Notes: generated by a model not told the origin, from the sequence alone. A stretch of DNA of 64,000 bases from Saccharina japonica (GCA_008828725.1 MEHQ01003012.1:62001-126000); one strand, 5' to 3'. Positions 38,801 through 48,514 are shown, numbered from the stretch's first letter. Made by a program: numbers and translations.

Positions 38801-41800
38801 CGTGATACAGTATAATATTTACTATCGAAAACGAAGGCAGAATATAAACATATTCGGCAATACTCGTAGGGTTATTGGATCACCACCAGCAGCAGTACAA
38901 CTAGACAGCAGCATGAAGGAAACACACCTACAACATGTCATGGGACCGATATGATATATGTCTATCACTGAAACCAACACAAAATTCGGCCTAATGCCGG
39001 TGGAATCGAAGGCCAAGATAACGAAGATAAAAAATGTACCTCTGCTCCGCTGCGGTAAGCTGTATATTAATTCACGCTTAATAAACGCAACATCAGCTGC
39101 TGTGTAACGCCCCTGTGTCGGTAGGAACAACGCACTCGTGTCTTGGTCGTGTGGATGCGTCGAGTCGGGTATCACAAAACGACAAACACATATCGAGCCT
39201 ACGCCCGTTCGTTCGTGGCATGAAAACCACAACAAGGAAGATAATAAATCGTCCCCGGGTTTTAGTATATAGCAGCAACCTAACAATGCAAATACGAAAC
39301 AGCGCGGCCATGCTGCCTATGAGAGGCCGATCAAATAGTGTTCTATTCACATCACTACATGTCAGCGCATCAGCCAGGCCCCAAGCAAAACCTATACGCC
39401 TACGACGTACAGGTACTCCGTCGAAGTACCAGTTTTACTACAGTATGTACCTGTAGCAATGATATTACGTTGAAATACACGTGCGAGTGCAACGGTATTG
39501 GGTAGTAACACGAGTGCTCGAGTTGAGGAGTATGCAATTAGTGCAAGGTACCTGGTTGGTGCTACATGTAGTAAACCTATCACACTGTGACTGGGACCAG
39601 GTATCAATATATACTGCTGTTTGTACCGCGTACAACGGCACCGGGTATCAAACGACGGCAGCAGCAGCACATGGCCGCATGTTTTAGTCGGGGATCGAAT
39701 TTTTCAAGGGTGTCATTCCCCATCCGATAGTGAACAGCATGGGCGCCACATCATCGATACCCCACGAAGCAACAAAAAGGCTGGAAATCACCACAAAACG
39801 CTAACGCACGACAGCCACTAACAACTCCTTCAACGCTACCAAACCTCAGTAAACCCGCAACCTGTTTTTCACCACTGAACCTATGAATTAAAGCAAACAC
39901 CTTCCCGCGCCGTCCACCGCCGGCGCTTTTTGGATAGCATGGAGCAAAATCCATCTGTCCGTGTAAATACTCGGTTTCAAACTGCCATGCGCGTGCTTCA
40001 ACGCACAGCAGGTTATACATGGTTGCTGCTCGGTACTGTGTCGGTTATACGCAAGGAAAGTTGCACTACAGTCTTCCTCGAACTGATGTTGTGGCTCCAA
40101 CTTGTGTAATCCCTCCAGCGACTCTTCGTCAAACACTTGTTTTTAGTCCAAAACAACATCCTACGCTACTACTTAAGAGTAATGAAATCTGGCCATTATC
40201 TCGAGCAGACGGCCGCCTTTCCGCGCCGTTTTCTTGACGGCCCGAAAATCAGCCTCGTGTGCACATGCCTGCTTCGTGGACCCGCCTGAACGGCCGGCAT
40301 GCATCAGGGGCGCGGCCTACAAGTGGGGTCCCCCCTCGTTATCCTGCTCTATCAGCCATTTCTGAATTGCGGGTTTTGTGCTGACGCCATCACCCCATTT
40401 GGTTTGAGTGATTATTTCGGCTGGGTGCTCTCCAATCTCAGTTCTTACTGGCGCGTGAGTTTTTCTGTAGGCGTACAGTCGGGGGAGGCCGTGCGGGCGT
40501 TCGTTCGGCTACAGCGACCACAGCCCCGCCAGAAACATGCCACTTTACTTGATGTACAACATGAAGTTTAGTTTAGTTTGGGAGGCACGCGAAGAGCAAT
40601 ACAATGAGTTCTCGCGGTAGATATCGCATCGGCAGTTCATGCAACAGGGGAGATACCAGCCGCCATGGGTATGTCTTGGTAGGTACGTGTGTTTCTTGAG
40701 CGTTTAAATGTAAACATCCGCTGTCGTGCCAAAGGATGGGCGGTCTACGTCCAATGTTTAGGGAGGAAGAGGGGGGTGGGTACTCATGTCGTGCACGGCC
40801 GTAGTCGTATGACCATAGACCCTTGCATCCCTACAATGCTGCGACGGAGCACATTCGGTTTTCACCAACCAGGCATACATAGCTAGCATCAATCGCGAAG
40901 CACCGTGAGGTATTGGGCGAGTCGCATGGGGGGTGAGCTGCAACCTGCTAAGAACCGACTGTGAGGTGGACTCGCATATGGACGACAGCCTTCAAGCAAT
41001 TGATTTCCTTTCTGGTGTGGTGACTTCCAGAGATAGCATTGGGTATGACTTTTGATCTGCCTCGTAAGTGCCTTACTATATACACACTACGTGATACGAT
41101 CGTTCCCCTCGCGCGGAGTTCAGCTTCTACACCCCGTACACAGCATCTAACAAGACCGCCAGCCTCGGTGACCGCCAAAAACTAAAAATCAAGACGGTAC
41201 CCTGGTTGTCTAGCTCACGCAGTAAAAGGCGTGCTATACAGCGTGGTCGCCAACCCGGCCTATACATATATTAAATATTAGGGGGGGGGTCCACAGATAT
41301 AGGAGATGCTTCAACTGGGGGTCATGCAGGGGGTTTCGTAACCCCAGCCAATTTGAGAGCAACCCCGAGGCAAAACAAATCAAAAGAGGGCAATGTTTTC
41401 ACTTGACCGACCTCTCGTACACTCCCTGTCACTGAGGCCACCCAGGGTTCCAGAGGGGGTATCTGCTGCCGGCATGGATGTGTGGAGCTGATGCGCAGTA
41501 CGTGTGTTTACGGTGCCAACAGCTCTGTACGTAGCAATATTCGGCCGATCGTGGTAGTCGTATGCCTCTAGTAAAAGTATTACAAGTAGTACGCACAATA
41601 AACGACACAGGGTACGTGTGAGCATATGATTACGGTAGCCGTACTCGTAGTAGTGCGAGCATGCCTGGACGCCTGCGCACCGAAGATTGCACACGACAAG
41701 TACGAACACTCGGATGCGGCGTGGGCAATGTGTAGAGTTCTCCCAACTCTCGGCATTACGTCTGACCTCTACTCCTTACCACAACGCTACGAGCTGCTCC

Positions 41801-44800
41801 CAGCCAGAGGCGAATCATCTTGTCATCCGAACCTTGCGCCATGACGTTTGAGAGTTGAGACATCAAGTTAGATATAACAAGGTTTTGCTTCGCGGCAACA
41901 TGTGAAAACCGAAGCCTGGGCTTCTTTTTCTTTATATATTTTTACGAGTTTTCGGCATTGTTCGGCAACTTTGACCAAAACTGGTGCACGGGCACAAAGG
42001 TCATACCTCGTCTTTGCGATATTGCCACGAAGGACAAGCACTAATTTTCCAAATCTAAAAACCATGGCGCAAACAAATATGTTATTGGAAGGAAAATATT
42101 TCCCCTAAGGTTCCAGGTTAGCGCAATCCAGTTTGTTTCGTAGAAATTTGTCTGGCTTTGCTTAACACAGTATTAAAGGCTCGCGAAAAAAAGAGTGATA
42201 TGGACGTCTTCCCTGTTGGATGCGAATATTTTAAGACGTTAAGCTGGAATTGCTCGGCGTATTTACCTAGATAGGTGGCCTGAGTACGTGTCGTATGGAT
42301 TCTACTACTGGAAGGTAGTCTCAACCAAAATACCGTCATCTCGAAAACCAAAATAAATATCCTGAACTGTCGAGTTACAACTTGCACGCCAAATGTGTTT
42401 GACCGATAGATCGCCCTTGTCCAAGCGGCCATCCTATGTTCAATATCGAAAACGGCCATCCTATGTTTATAGAGTTTACTGCCCGAAGGGGAAATCTGGT
42501 GCTTCTCGCCGGAACCAGCTCGTATTGTGTTTTGGGCATAACCCTAGCCGGCGACCGGCGGTCGTTCAAGCCGCCGAGGATAATCCTTGTACCTCTCATG
42601 TGTATACGGCATTGTAGTATATGCGGTATAAATATTCCTCACAGTAATCAGCTCTTCAGTTAATCAGCAGACATCTTTAGAATAATGTGTTGGAAAGGAA
42701 CGAACTTAAGGTGTACCTTTGCTTTGCTCACTGCCAAATATGACCTCTGCTGCGTTTTAGGCATGATTGTTCGATCTGCATGGCGTTTAGTGTAACGCAC
42801 TGCGTACAGAGAACTCGCACCATTGCATAACATTCCTCCTGCAGTACGTGCTATATAGTACACGCATATTTATCATATATAGAGATTACAGTGGGCACGA
42901 TATAGGTCATACTAAGTACACTATATTTGTACTGGGTTCATCATTCCATACCAACATCCACTCACACAACGCGATACCCAAGGTCCGCATTGTTGTTTTT
43001 GTTCTGCTCACAGTTGAATAACCCACACACGAAACAAGAATGGATAATATTCTTGTTCGTTACTACAGCAGTAACACCATACATCATAACTCACATATCG
43101 GAGTGTAAAATATACCGATAAAATACAGAAATGTCATACCAGGTATGGTATATCGAATATCCTACTCCATGACATACCACACGGAACCATGTAGCAAAAT
43201 ACACATTTCATCACATATCACGTGTAAACCGAATATCCAATGACACGCTCGGAATGTGAGGCAATATGTATACCTCGTATATACTCGTTGGCACATATAA
43301 GGTACGTTTATTTCAGACTGTGTAATTTTAATTTTAATTTAATACTGCAAAAACCTAAGACCACCTCTTCTGGATCTCCTCTGCATCCTTTCAGGTGAAA
43401 AACCGCGTGCGTGCGTAAACCTGTCTATAGATTGCCCACATGCACCATCAATGAGGAATGATGGGTACGTAAAACAGCAATCCTCTATGCCGACACGACC
43501 TGATCAACGGGACTGGAATGGACCGTGGATCGACATGGGTCCGCGACTACAAAAAACAGGGAGTTAATGGGTTTGGTAATCTATGTATGGATCAACATTA
43601 TCACATGACAACACCAAAAAGACCTGTCTGTGTAAAGTATACCTGTTACACCATCTCCGCCCTGACTTTTTCACCCCCATGATGAAATACGATACATACT
43701 CAATATGCTACTAATATTAAAATACAATGTATCCCCCACCATCTGACCCTACGTACTAACCTCCTCTTCCCCCCTCCTGTCACACACCCTAACCTAAAAC
43801 CATACTGCAAAATATAATACTGCTATTATAATAAAATCGTCTGATTGACCACTATTTACTTGTTACAAACATTTCCCCCCCAAAAAAACCCCTGAAAATT
43901 CATACTAGATTTTAACATACCTCCTGTCAACATGGTTGATTGGTTCACACCCCTGTCTCTATGTGTCTCCCCCCCCCCCCTTTTAACAGTTATAAGGGAT
44001 AAAAACTTTTTTTAACCCCTACCTACTAATTGCCATTAAAGATACCTTATAGGTACAAATAAATAATGCACACTACGAATATTAAAAACCCAAATCACTA
44101 ATTAATTAAAATCCATCCAGGTGCCTTTAAGTTTTACCCCCTAACCTGTCCTCACACACCTCTTCTGCAAAATAAAATACTGCTATTATAATAAAATCGT
44201 CTGATTAACCACTATTTACTTGTTACAAACAATTTCCCCCCAAAAAAACCCTGAAAATTCATACTAGATTTTAACATACCTCCTGTCAACATGGTTGATT
44301 GGTTCATACCCTTGTATGTATGTGTCTCCCCCCCCCCCCCCCTTTAACAGTTATAAAGGATAAAACGTTGTTGTTGTTCTTACTAATTGCCACTAAAGAT
44401 ACCTTATAGGTAAAAATAAGTAATGCACACTATTAAAAAACCCAAATCACTAATTAATTAATAATTAATCCAGGTGCTTTTAAGTTTTACTCCATAACCT
44501 GTCCTCACACACCTCTTCTTATATACCATACATGGCTACAAATAGTAGAACCACTCTATGACGTAAACTCGTCGGAACACTATAGTATACCTGGTACGTT
44601 TATTTCAGACTGTGTAATTTTAATTTTAATTTAATTTTAATTATTTCTTCCCCCACAAATAGACACACACTTCCTGAATTCTACAGCCTCAGATTGTGTC
44701 CCCCTCATACGGGATGTACATCCTACATGAGGAGATATAAAACCCGTATGTACGCGCGATCGGAGTATTACACTCAGCTAGCAAAGATGAGCTTCGACGA

Positions 44801-47800
44801 AATCCTCGAGCTCACAGCTGTTGTTTTTTTAATTTTTTAATATATATATACCCATTCCTCCCGGCATGCACATGGCTGGGCATACTGTCACGCATGTACC
44901 CACTCACCTCCTGCATATCCATAGGGTTAGCGTCCTCGGACTGCATCATGTCCGAGAACACCATCCTTCCCCCAGGCTTCAGCATGCGCGCCGCCTCTGA
45001 GAGCGCTCTGTGTCTCTCCGACCCCCCATGCACCAGGGCATCTTGGGAGCAGACGACGTCGCAGATGGAATCCGGGAGGCCCGTCTCGAAATACGACGTC
45101 TCTCCAGGAATAACAATTTTGTCTTCCAGTCCTGCCGCTTTGTTGAGGGAGGCATTCCGCTCGTTCTCTCGCTTTACGATGTTGACGCAAATCACCTTGG
45201 AGGTGTATGCGCGTGGGCGTAGGGAGAGGCAGAAAGGATGGGATTTTGGGGCCGGCGGGGTGAGTGATCGAAAGCGGAAATGACAACATGCATCGCCGGC
45301 GGACCACGATCTATCATGGTCTAGACACCCCTTTTTTCCCATACCATTGAGTATCTTCGCCCTCCCTTTAACTCTCCTCCCTAGTCGTAACTCAGATCCG
45401 GGGTCACAAAGTATGATCCTCTCCCTCCTGCCCCACTACGGTTCTTGCCTTCCATTTAGACCCTGTATAGGTCGGTATGAGATGCTGTGCAATTTTCGCC
45501 TTATCGAAATTCGCCCAGCGAACGTGCTCGCAAGAGCCATGTCCGGTCGATACCTCTTCCGGAAAAGTGCTTATTGTTGACCACCACGCAGACAAACATG
45601 ACTACACGGTCTATTGCAGCTGCCCCGAAAACATAACAGATTTGGTATTGGCGATTTGATTGTGTGTGAGAGATTATTGTCTTCGTGGCCCTCTTCCATT
45701 CAGTGGAGTAGGCGGCGCCAGTGACATAGTGTGTAGCTTCTTCGAACAGTCGGACAGTGTGTAGCTTCTTCAAACAGTCGGACGGTGTGTAGCTTTTTCA
45801 AAAAGCCAGACCATAGCTTCGTCAAATGAAGCAGGCATGTTTTTGCAGCGGTTTGTTTTAGCTGCTCCAGGCACCTGCCCTGGGTGTGTGGCTTATTACC
45901 CTCCATTGTTTTGCGAGTCTTCAGCTTTTGGCCTATTTATATTCGCGGTATGCATCCCCACCAAATTGATTGTTACGCTGACCTCAAAATATATATGAAG
46001 ACGACCTCAATACCTTATACAAGTGTTAAATACGTTATGTACGGAGTTCAATACCCTACCTACATGTTATGTACGTTGGGTACGGCCGCCAGTGCCTTGC
46101 CTTTTTTTATTGTACGCTAGGTACGACCTCAAAACACACACACACAGTTACAGGTATACCTTACCTAACCTCCCCTAGCCCATGCGAAAATGGATCAAGT
46201 GCAACTAGTAATGAGTTGCTTAAATTTTGGTAAAAAGGTCAGGTACAGATTTGCTTCTCGTGAAGAGCCTCAGAACGATAAGGCCCTACTCCCACGCCTT
46301 ATATCGCGTCATACCTTGCAGCCATACTCTTTGGCCGCGATCCGTGCTGTCCCTCCGAACCCAGAGCCAAGATCAACCAGGGTGCACTTGTCGGGAGCCG
46401 CGCCGTCACCCCCGGCGGGAAAGCACCGTGACAGAAGCACCTCTGAAGACAGGGCACTAGCCCTCGATATTCTCGGCACCCCTTCCAGCTTGGCGTCGTC
46501 TCCTTCAAGCATGGAGTACATGCCCATGTGGATGAAATCTCCCCCCCAAACCTGCGGGCAATTTTGTCGATTGACGGGCGAGTGTGAACCCAATGGAGGC
46601 CTCTTGACGCAACACGCTCCAACAGGTTTGCTGTGCGGAGTCCTTCATGAGTGTCCGTCAAGGAAAATGGGTAGTTGGCTGGTGGGCAATGTTTGAGCCA
46701 CCAAGCCCTCTGAATGTTTAACATAGGTTGTTGCTCGATGGCTGTATACCCCCCCCATATGCAAGTCCGCCTCAGAGGCGGTTTTTAGCAGGATGCAGCC
46801 CACCCTCCATGCGACTCGCCCAATACCTCACGGCGCTTCGCGCTTGGTGCAAGCAATGTCTGCCTGGTTGGTGAAAACCCAACGTGCTCCGTCCCGGCAT
46901 TGTAGGGATGCAAGGGTCTATGGTCATATGACTACGGCCGTGCACGACATGAGTACCCCCCTCTTGCTCCATCTGAAAAGGGATGAGTGGTCACTGGTCA
47001 AATGCCTAATGCTAGCAGAACATTAGTGCACCCCCCTCGCCCGTTTGCTTTAGCCAATCGAGGGCGCAGATAAATAAGCCCCTTGGCAAAGGTGCCCAAG
47101 TGTGCCCCACCTCGCCAAACATTTAGTTTTGACGCGCTGGCAAAGCACTCATACATCCTGTATAACAAGAGCGAAAAGGACACAGACATATCGCGTTTCC
47201 GGTACAATGGTGGGTCTAACCACACCATGGCGCAGTGAGGTGGCCAGTGGTCCCACGCAATTGGCGTGCTTGTCCCCAAAATTCTAACACGTCATTTATC
47301 GTAGTGCACCCTTGTTACTAAACTTCTATCCTATTAATAGCACGCGTCCCCGTCCAACAGAACAATACGTGGTGGTTGTTGGAGATATCATGTATTGTCG
47401 CATGCTACGTAGGGTTCTTCAACCATGGATCGACGAGTTGATAGCACGTACTGTTTGAAGGAGGACTGTGTGGAAAACATGTCGATCGATGAGCTACAGT
47501 AGTAGTGCAGAGCTTGTTTTGTGCTATTTTCACTATCTATCGTGGTTGGCTGCGAGGAGGTCCTTGACGGCCATTCGTCTTTGTAAGGGATATGACGCGG
47601 CCAACCTACGTTTTTGTTTCTACGGGTGGACTTGCCGCCGGAAAAGGTTGTCGCACGAAGGGGCTTGAGGTACTCGCAGGGGAAAGGAGGTAAAAACATG
47701 GTATATTGCTGGGAGGGGCGACGATTTACAGGTCATGGTATGCTGCTTTGAACGTGAAGCGTACAACTCTGAATAAGTAATCCGGTGGGGTTAGGAATAC

Positions 47801-48514
47801 AACTAATCAAGCCGGGTACTCTGGCAGTGGCTACAAAAAAATGTCGAAAACGTGTGGGTCTGGCGGAGACGTCCTCTTGGGAGAAACTACCGCAGGTACC
47901 AGTATCGGAATAACTGCATTCCGTCTTGAATACGGTATTATCCGTTCCACGCGCTCGCCATCCATATGACAGTTGATCCAGTTAAGCATTATATTGTTGT
48001 GTTTCTCAGTCCGGTCCAAAATGCGAGGGAGTACATAATACATCCATCGAAGTACGCTCCAAACCGCTAGGCGCAGTCCTGCCGCAGCACGCGTCTGCAA
48101 GCGTAATACACTGCTGCAGACTCAGCTATTTTTGTTATGTGTTTTCACATTAGCACATCGAAACCATACAGTCTGTGGTCACAATACAGGCTTCAAACGC
48201 CCTAGATGAGTTGAAACTATATTGTAATTCGAGGTTGGAAACAATGTGGACATTTCTTCAGCAGAGTTGTCCGTTCGCCCAGAAACATTCATGACCCCTC
48301 CCCCCCCCTATTTTGGTATGGCTCTATTCGCATGCAAACCCCGAAAGTCTGCAGCTCTCACCTGGGAATAGAAATCATAAACCCCGTCGGCGTTGTAGTA
48401 GGCGTTCACCGCCGCCGTGATTGTGGTCGTTTTTCCATTTTGTTCCTCGGTCGGCTTTTCCTGCCCAGCGAGGAGAGCAGATAAGCGCCCCATCTTGTGA
48501 ACTCCACACGCCAT
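26677..48514 (-). CDS. Sarcosine/dimethylglycine N-methyltransferase-like, 5 exons
   Basis: SAM-dependent methyltransferase of the glycine-betaine (sarcosine/dimethylglycine) group, assembled by me from five exons of 51, 79, 96, 43 and 49 codons. All introns are phase 0 with GT..AG ends. In order the protein shows: a helix with YYNADGVYDFYSQ; the family block VWGGDFIHMGMY; SAM motif I VDLGSGFGGTARIAAKEYGC; an NERN motif typical of the group; SQDALVHGG; LKPGGRMVFSDMMQ; the EVYQRVGLEDM linker; a DQT..VMHYDS block; and the final strand LMCWGFVVLQKP. 318 residues is near the usual size. The family methylates small amines with S-adenosylmethionine, usually making betaine as an osmolyte. The exact substrate here is not shown. 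No signal peptide is evident. Transcription is right to left. No promoter motif was recognised, and a short sixth exon is possible because exon 5 ends at a donor without a stop. Confidence 0.85.
28818..28844 (-). repeat. Interstitial telomere-like tract
   Basis: Plus strand AACCCTAACACAAACCCTAA followed by CCCTAA: about four units of the TTAGGG type on the minus strand with one interruption. It is far too short for a telomere and sits just left of the 209-bp tandem duplication. Confidence 0.7.
28893..29290 (+). repeat. Tandem duplication, 209-bp period
   Basis: Two copies start at 28893 and 29102 with ATTCTCCCGGCTTGGATGCT and end GAAATCCTCT (29081, 29290). Only a handful of substitutions separate them, for example CGAGATGC against CGGGATGC, so the duplication is much younger than the surrounding decayed DNA. 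Confidence 0.9.
30722..30985 (+). CDS. Doubtful coding-like frame inside intron 4
   Basis: An 88-codon plus-strand frame has balanced composition (for example KLPTGDSVTASTPFHLVKTD). No domain is recognised and no convincing splice or promoter context was seen. It is opposite to the host gene. Probably a transposon relic or chance. Confidence 0.15.
   Translation: MVHLLPPRCVDVSHVVSGGLVSWIPCGEYLGNASLTKDVQRERGEENTGVFCCSYYKLPTGDSVTASTPFHLVKTDPCTSGRISMSH
31118..31320 (-). CDS. Unidentified GC3-rich exon-like fragment in intron 4
   Basis: The minus frame is open from a TAA just upstream of PSSRPPGRFLLNADEEG through EQDGPRRVAPTTSKSQERL to HPGILHIYG, followed by a donor-like GTATGC. Third positions are strongly C/G (GAC, GGC, ATC, CGC, GCC, CTG), like the methyltransferase exons and unlike the flanks. 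The plus strand is also open for 89 codons. The PPGRFLL start faintly recalls small domains known from diatoms and brown algae, but I would not assign it. It lies within intron 4 on the host strand and could be a nested gene fragment or transposon piece. Confidence 0.3.
32445..32596. repeat. Long inverted repeat with CAG/CTG arms
   Basis: The left arm 32445-32480 and right arm 32555-32596 are perfectly complementary, apart from two extra CAG units in the right arm. They are separated by a 74-nt loop. The arms carry GTTGCTGTTGCTGCTG then CTCCTTTGTGTACAGCGATG. The loop contains ATTGCCCCGCGTAATTT, close to the end of the neighbouring MITE. A transcript of intron 4 would fold here into a stem of about 36 bp. 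Confidence 0.9.
32736..32886. mobile_element. MITE-like element, 151 bp
   Basis: Terminal inverted repeats of about 27 bp (about 21 matching) begin CGAGGAG and share ATTGCCCC and a final GTG. The interior is AT-rich with no coding capacity. No clear target-site duplication was found. A single-ended match lies in the loop of the hairpin 0.24 kb to the left. Confidence 0.7.
32892..33206 (+). CDS. Coding-like frame, unidentified
   Basis: A plus-strand frame of about 104 codons is open from just after a TAA to a stop at 33204. The C-terminal part is helical and charged (ASERDRLRSRLSKEIGQET). Possible acceptors lie at its left edge (GAAACTCAG). No known domain. It is within intron 4 and antisense to the host gene. 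It could be the end of a transposon ORF. Confidence 0.25.
   Translation: MNTLLKLSSYDVRPFNSTLDIYSSHGQPASCWVRPAHVNDGFGGIIWTCRMLPSLWYALHLNQEKITASERDRLRSRLSKEIGQETARLHGQHELQPTIISCYF
33667..35316. mobile_element. Inverted-repeat-bounded array of short hairpins
   Basis: Terminal inverted repeats of about 32 bp occupy 33667-33698 and 35283-35314: a TA run, then ATTACAAGGTCAGGTTCTGT. Inside are about 6 (left) and about 13 (right) direct units of about 35-45 bp. Each contains GAACTTCTGTAAGTTC, itself a hairpin (GAACTT/AAGTTC, loop CTGT), followed by CTGTACGCCC and CACAATACCCGG-like spacers. The left array (about 33750-34010) is a near copy of the distal right array (about 35000-35260). A unique core of 0.6 kb (34060-34640) has no ORF of note. 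It resembles a foldback-type non-autonomous transposon. The family is not recognised. Confidence 0.8.
36912..37040 (-). CDS. Methyltransferase exon 4
   Basis: 43 codons, acceptor GTTCGAAAG and donor GATTCA then GTGAGA. The exon begins VYQRVGLEDMSTL, matching the short linker and LxxMxS stretch that follows the catalytic domain in this family. It ends GLEFVEFDDQTNNLVMHYDS. Fused to exon 3 it reads MQE-VYQRVGLEDM. Reading through the donor would stop after 23 more codons. The partial copy at 16537-16608 supports the exon's reading frame by conserving its residues. Confidence 0.85.
38242..40749. other. No recognisable gene
   Basis: Intronic. TA-rich palindromic bits occur at 38.29-38.39 kb. Minus-strand frames at 39751-40020 and 39888-40136 have protein-like stretches (for example SIYTDRWILLHAIQKAP) but change frame and have no recognised domain. 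Confidence 0.35.
40750..40965 (-). repeat. Dispersed repeat R3, copy 2 (inverted)
   Basis: This is the reverse complement of the block at 46770-46985. The shared peptide-like reading GTHVVHGRS.MTIDPCIPT runs along the plus strand here and the minus strand there. Copies 2 and 3 are much closer to each other than to copy 1 (6985-7200). Confidence 0.8.
40966..43300. other. No recognisable gene
   Basis: Intronic sequence with short frames only. A G9 run is at about 41281. The right part becomes AT-rich with TATAC-type motifs. Confidence 0.35.
43301..44640. repeat. AT-rich block with flanking direct repeats and 360-bp tandem copy
   Basis: A 40-odd base sequence starting GGTACGTTTATTTCAGACTG and running into AATTTTAATTTTAATTTA occurs at 43302 and again at 44593. 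Between them lie two tandem copies of about 360 bp, starting at 43805 and 44165 (CTGCAAAAT...). Each holds a long poly-C tract (about 43969-43980 and 44327-44342). The two copies differ mainly in homopolymer lengths and small substitutions, so the event is fairly young. The whole could be an inserted element bounded by short direct repeats. No ORF of note. Confidence 0.75.
44736..44742 (+). promoter_or_regulatory. TATA box candidate
   Basis: TATAAAA stands 45 bp before the ATG of the small ORF at 44787 and follows a dyad (ACGGGATGTACATCCTAC region). The distance suits a start site about 30 bp downstream and a short leader. It is on the plus strand, opposite the methyltransferase gene. Confidence 0.4.
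44787..44840 (+). CDS. Tiny ORF, 17 codons
   Basis: ATG at 44787 is preceded by GCAAAG and a TATA box. It reads MSFDEILELTA, then four to six hydrophobic residues, and stops at TAA. Codons up to ELTA are C/G-ending (AGC TTC GAC GAA ATC CTC GAG CTC), in sharp contrast to the surrounding AT-rich DNA. From memory only, short proteins beginning MSFDEI.(D/E)LTA appear as hypothetical proteins in several eukaryotic and bacterial genomes. I could not check this. Here the peptide runs into a T-rich tract after 11 residues, so it may be a truncated promoter-plus-first-exon fragment. Confidence 0.35.
   Translation: MSFDEILELTAVVFLIF
44908..45195 (-). CDS. Methyltransferase exon 3
   Basis: 96 codons, phase 0 on both sides. 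The acceptor is CACCTCCAAG and the donor CAGGAG then GTGAGT, an excellent match. It carries the second half of the Rossmann domain: VICVNIVKRENERNASLN (motif II with the NERN signature of betaine-type enzymes), SQDALVHGG (motif around the substrate/SAM pocket) and ARMLKPGGRMVFSDMMQ (motif III). The opposite strand is also open for 129 codons, a shadow of the strong codon bias. Confidence 0.9.
45346..45465 (-). mobile_element. SINE copy 2 (5' truncated)
   Basis: This has only the 3' body of the SINE: the blocks complementary to CCCTAGTCGTAACTCAGATC and the CACTACGGTTCTTGCC motif match copies 3 and 4 closely. The tRNA-like head is missing. It lies in intron 2 of the methyltransferase, in sense orientation. 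Confidence 0.8.
45728..45811 (+). repeat. Tandem repeat, 28 bp x 3
   Basis: Units begin AGTGTGTAGCTTCTTC at 45728 and 45756 and GGTGTGTAGCTTTTTC at 45784, each ending (G/A)GTC(G)GAC-like. Identity falls from left to right. Confidence 0.9.
46315..46551 (-). CDS. Methyltransferase exon 2
   Basis: 79 codons, phase 0. The acceptor is TTGCCCGCAG and the donor TGCAAG then GTATGA. It opens with VWGGDFIHMGMY, the WGG..IH.G.Y block that binds near the active site in sarcosine/dimethylglycine methyltransferases. It continues through a linker with an unusual Gly/Ala-rich insert (FPAGGDGAAPDK) and ends with SAM motif I, VDLGSGFGGTARI, and KEYGCK. The antisense frame of 168 codons on the plus strand is a shadow. 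Confidence 0.9.
46552..48361 (-). other. Intron 1 (1.8 kb)
   Basis: The donor GTGAGA follows TTCCCAG, and the acceptor is CCCGCAG. It contains an R3 repeat (46770-46985). Otherwise nothing is recognised. Confidence 0.7.
46770..46985 (+). repeat. Dispersed repeat R3, copy 3
   Basis: It has the same blocks as 6985-7200 in the same orientation, and is the inverted partner of 40750-40965: GCTTGGTGCAAGCAATGTC, then a GTGAAAACCCAAC motif, then CATATGACTACGGCCGTGC. A poly-C tract lies just to its left (about 46750), as in copy 1. Confidence 0.8.
48362..48514 (-). CDS. Methyltransferase exon 1
   Basis: 51 codons, from the first ATG after an in-frame TAG to the donor GTGAGA. The N-terminal 28 residues (MACGVHKMGRL...) are not conserved in families I know. 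An alternative start is Met8. The C-terminal part AAVNAYYNADGVYDFYSQ matches the V..YY.S.D...FY helix that precedes the WGG block in sarcosine/dimethylglycine methyltransferases, and the fusion YSQ-VWGG is in phase. The start codon is less certain than the 3' half, because an extra upstream exon cannot be excluded. Confidence 0.7.

Larger units (their letters stand above)
37041..44907 (-). other. Intron 3 (7.9 kb)
   Basis: The donor is GTGAGT at 44907 and the acceptor AG at 37041. Its left 1.2 kb (to about 38241) is shared with block A, so the duplication breakpoint lies inside this intron. The remainder contains an R3 repeat copy, decayed coding-like patches on the minus strand near 39.75-40.55 kb, microsatellite-like TA stretches near 38.3 kb, and the AT-rich block 43.3-44.8 kb. 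Confidence 0.75.
45196..46314 (-). other. Intron 2 (1.1 kb)
   Basis: The donor GTATGA follows TGCAAG and the acceptor AG is before 45195. It contains a truncated SINE (45346-45465) in the same orientation as the gene and a three-unit 28-bp tandem repeat. Confidence 0.8.

Noticed and set aside
44894..45283. 129-codon plus-strand frame
   Set aside because: It is antisense to methyltransferase exon 3.
46190..46696. 168-codon plus-strand frame
   Set aside because: It is antisense to methyltransferase exon 2, whose motifs are unmistakable on the minus strand. It is a shadow of biased codons.
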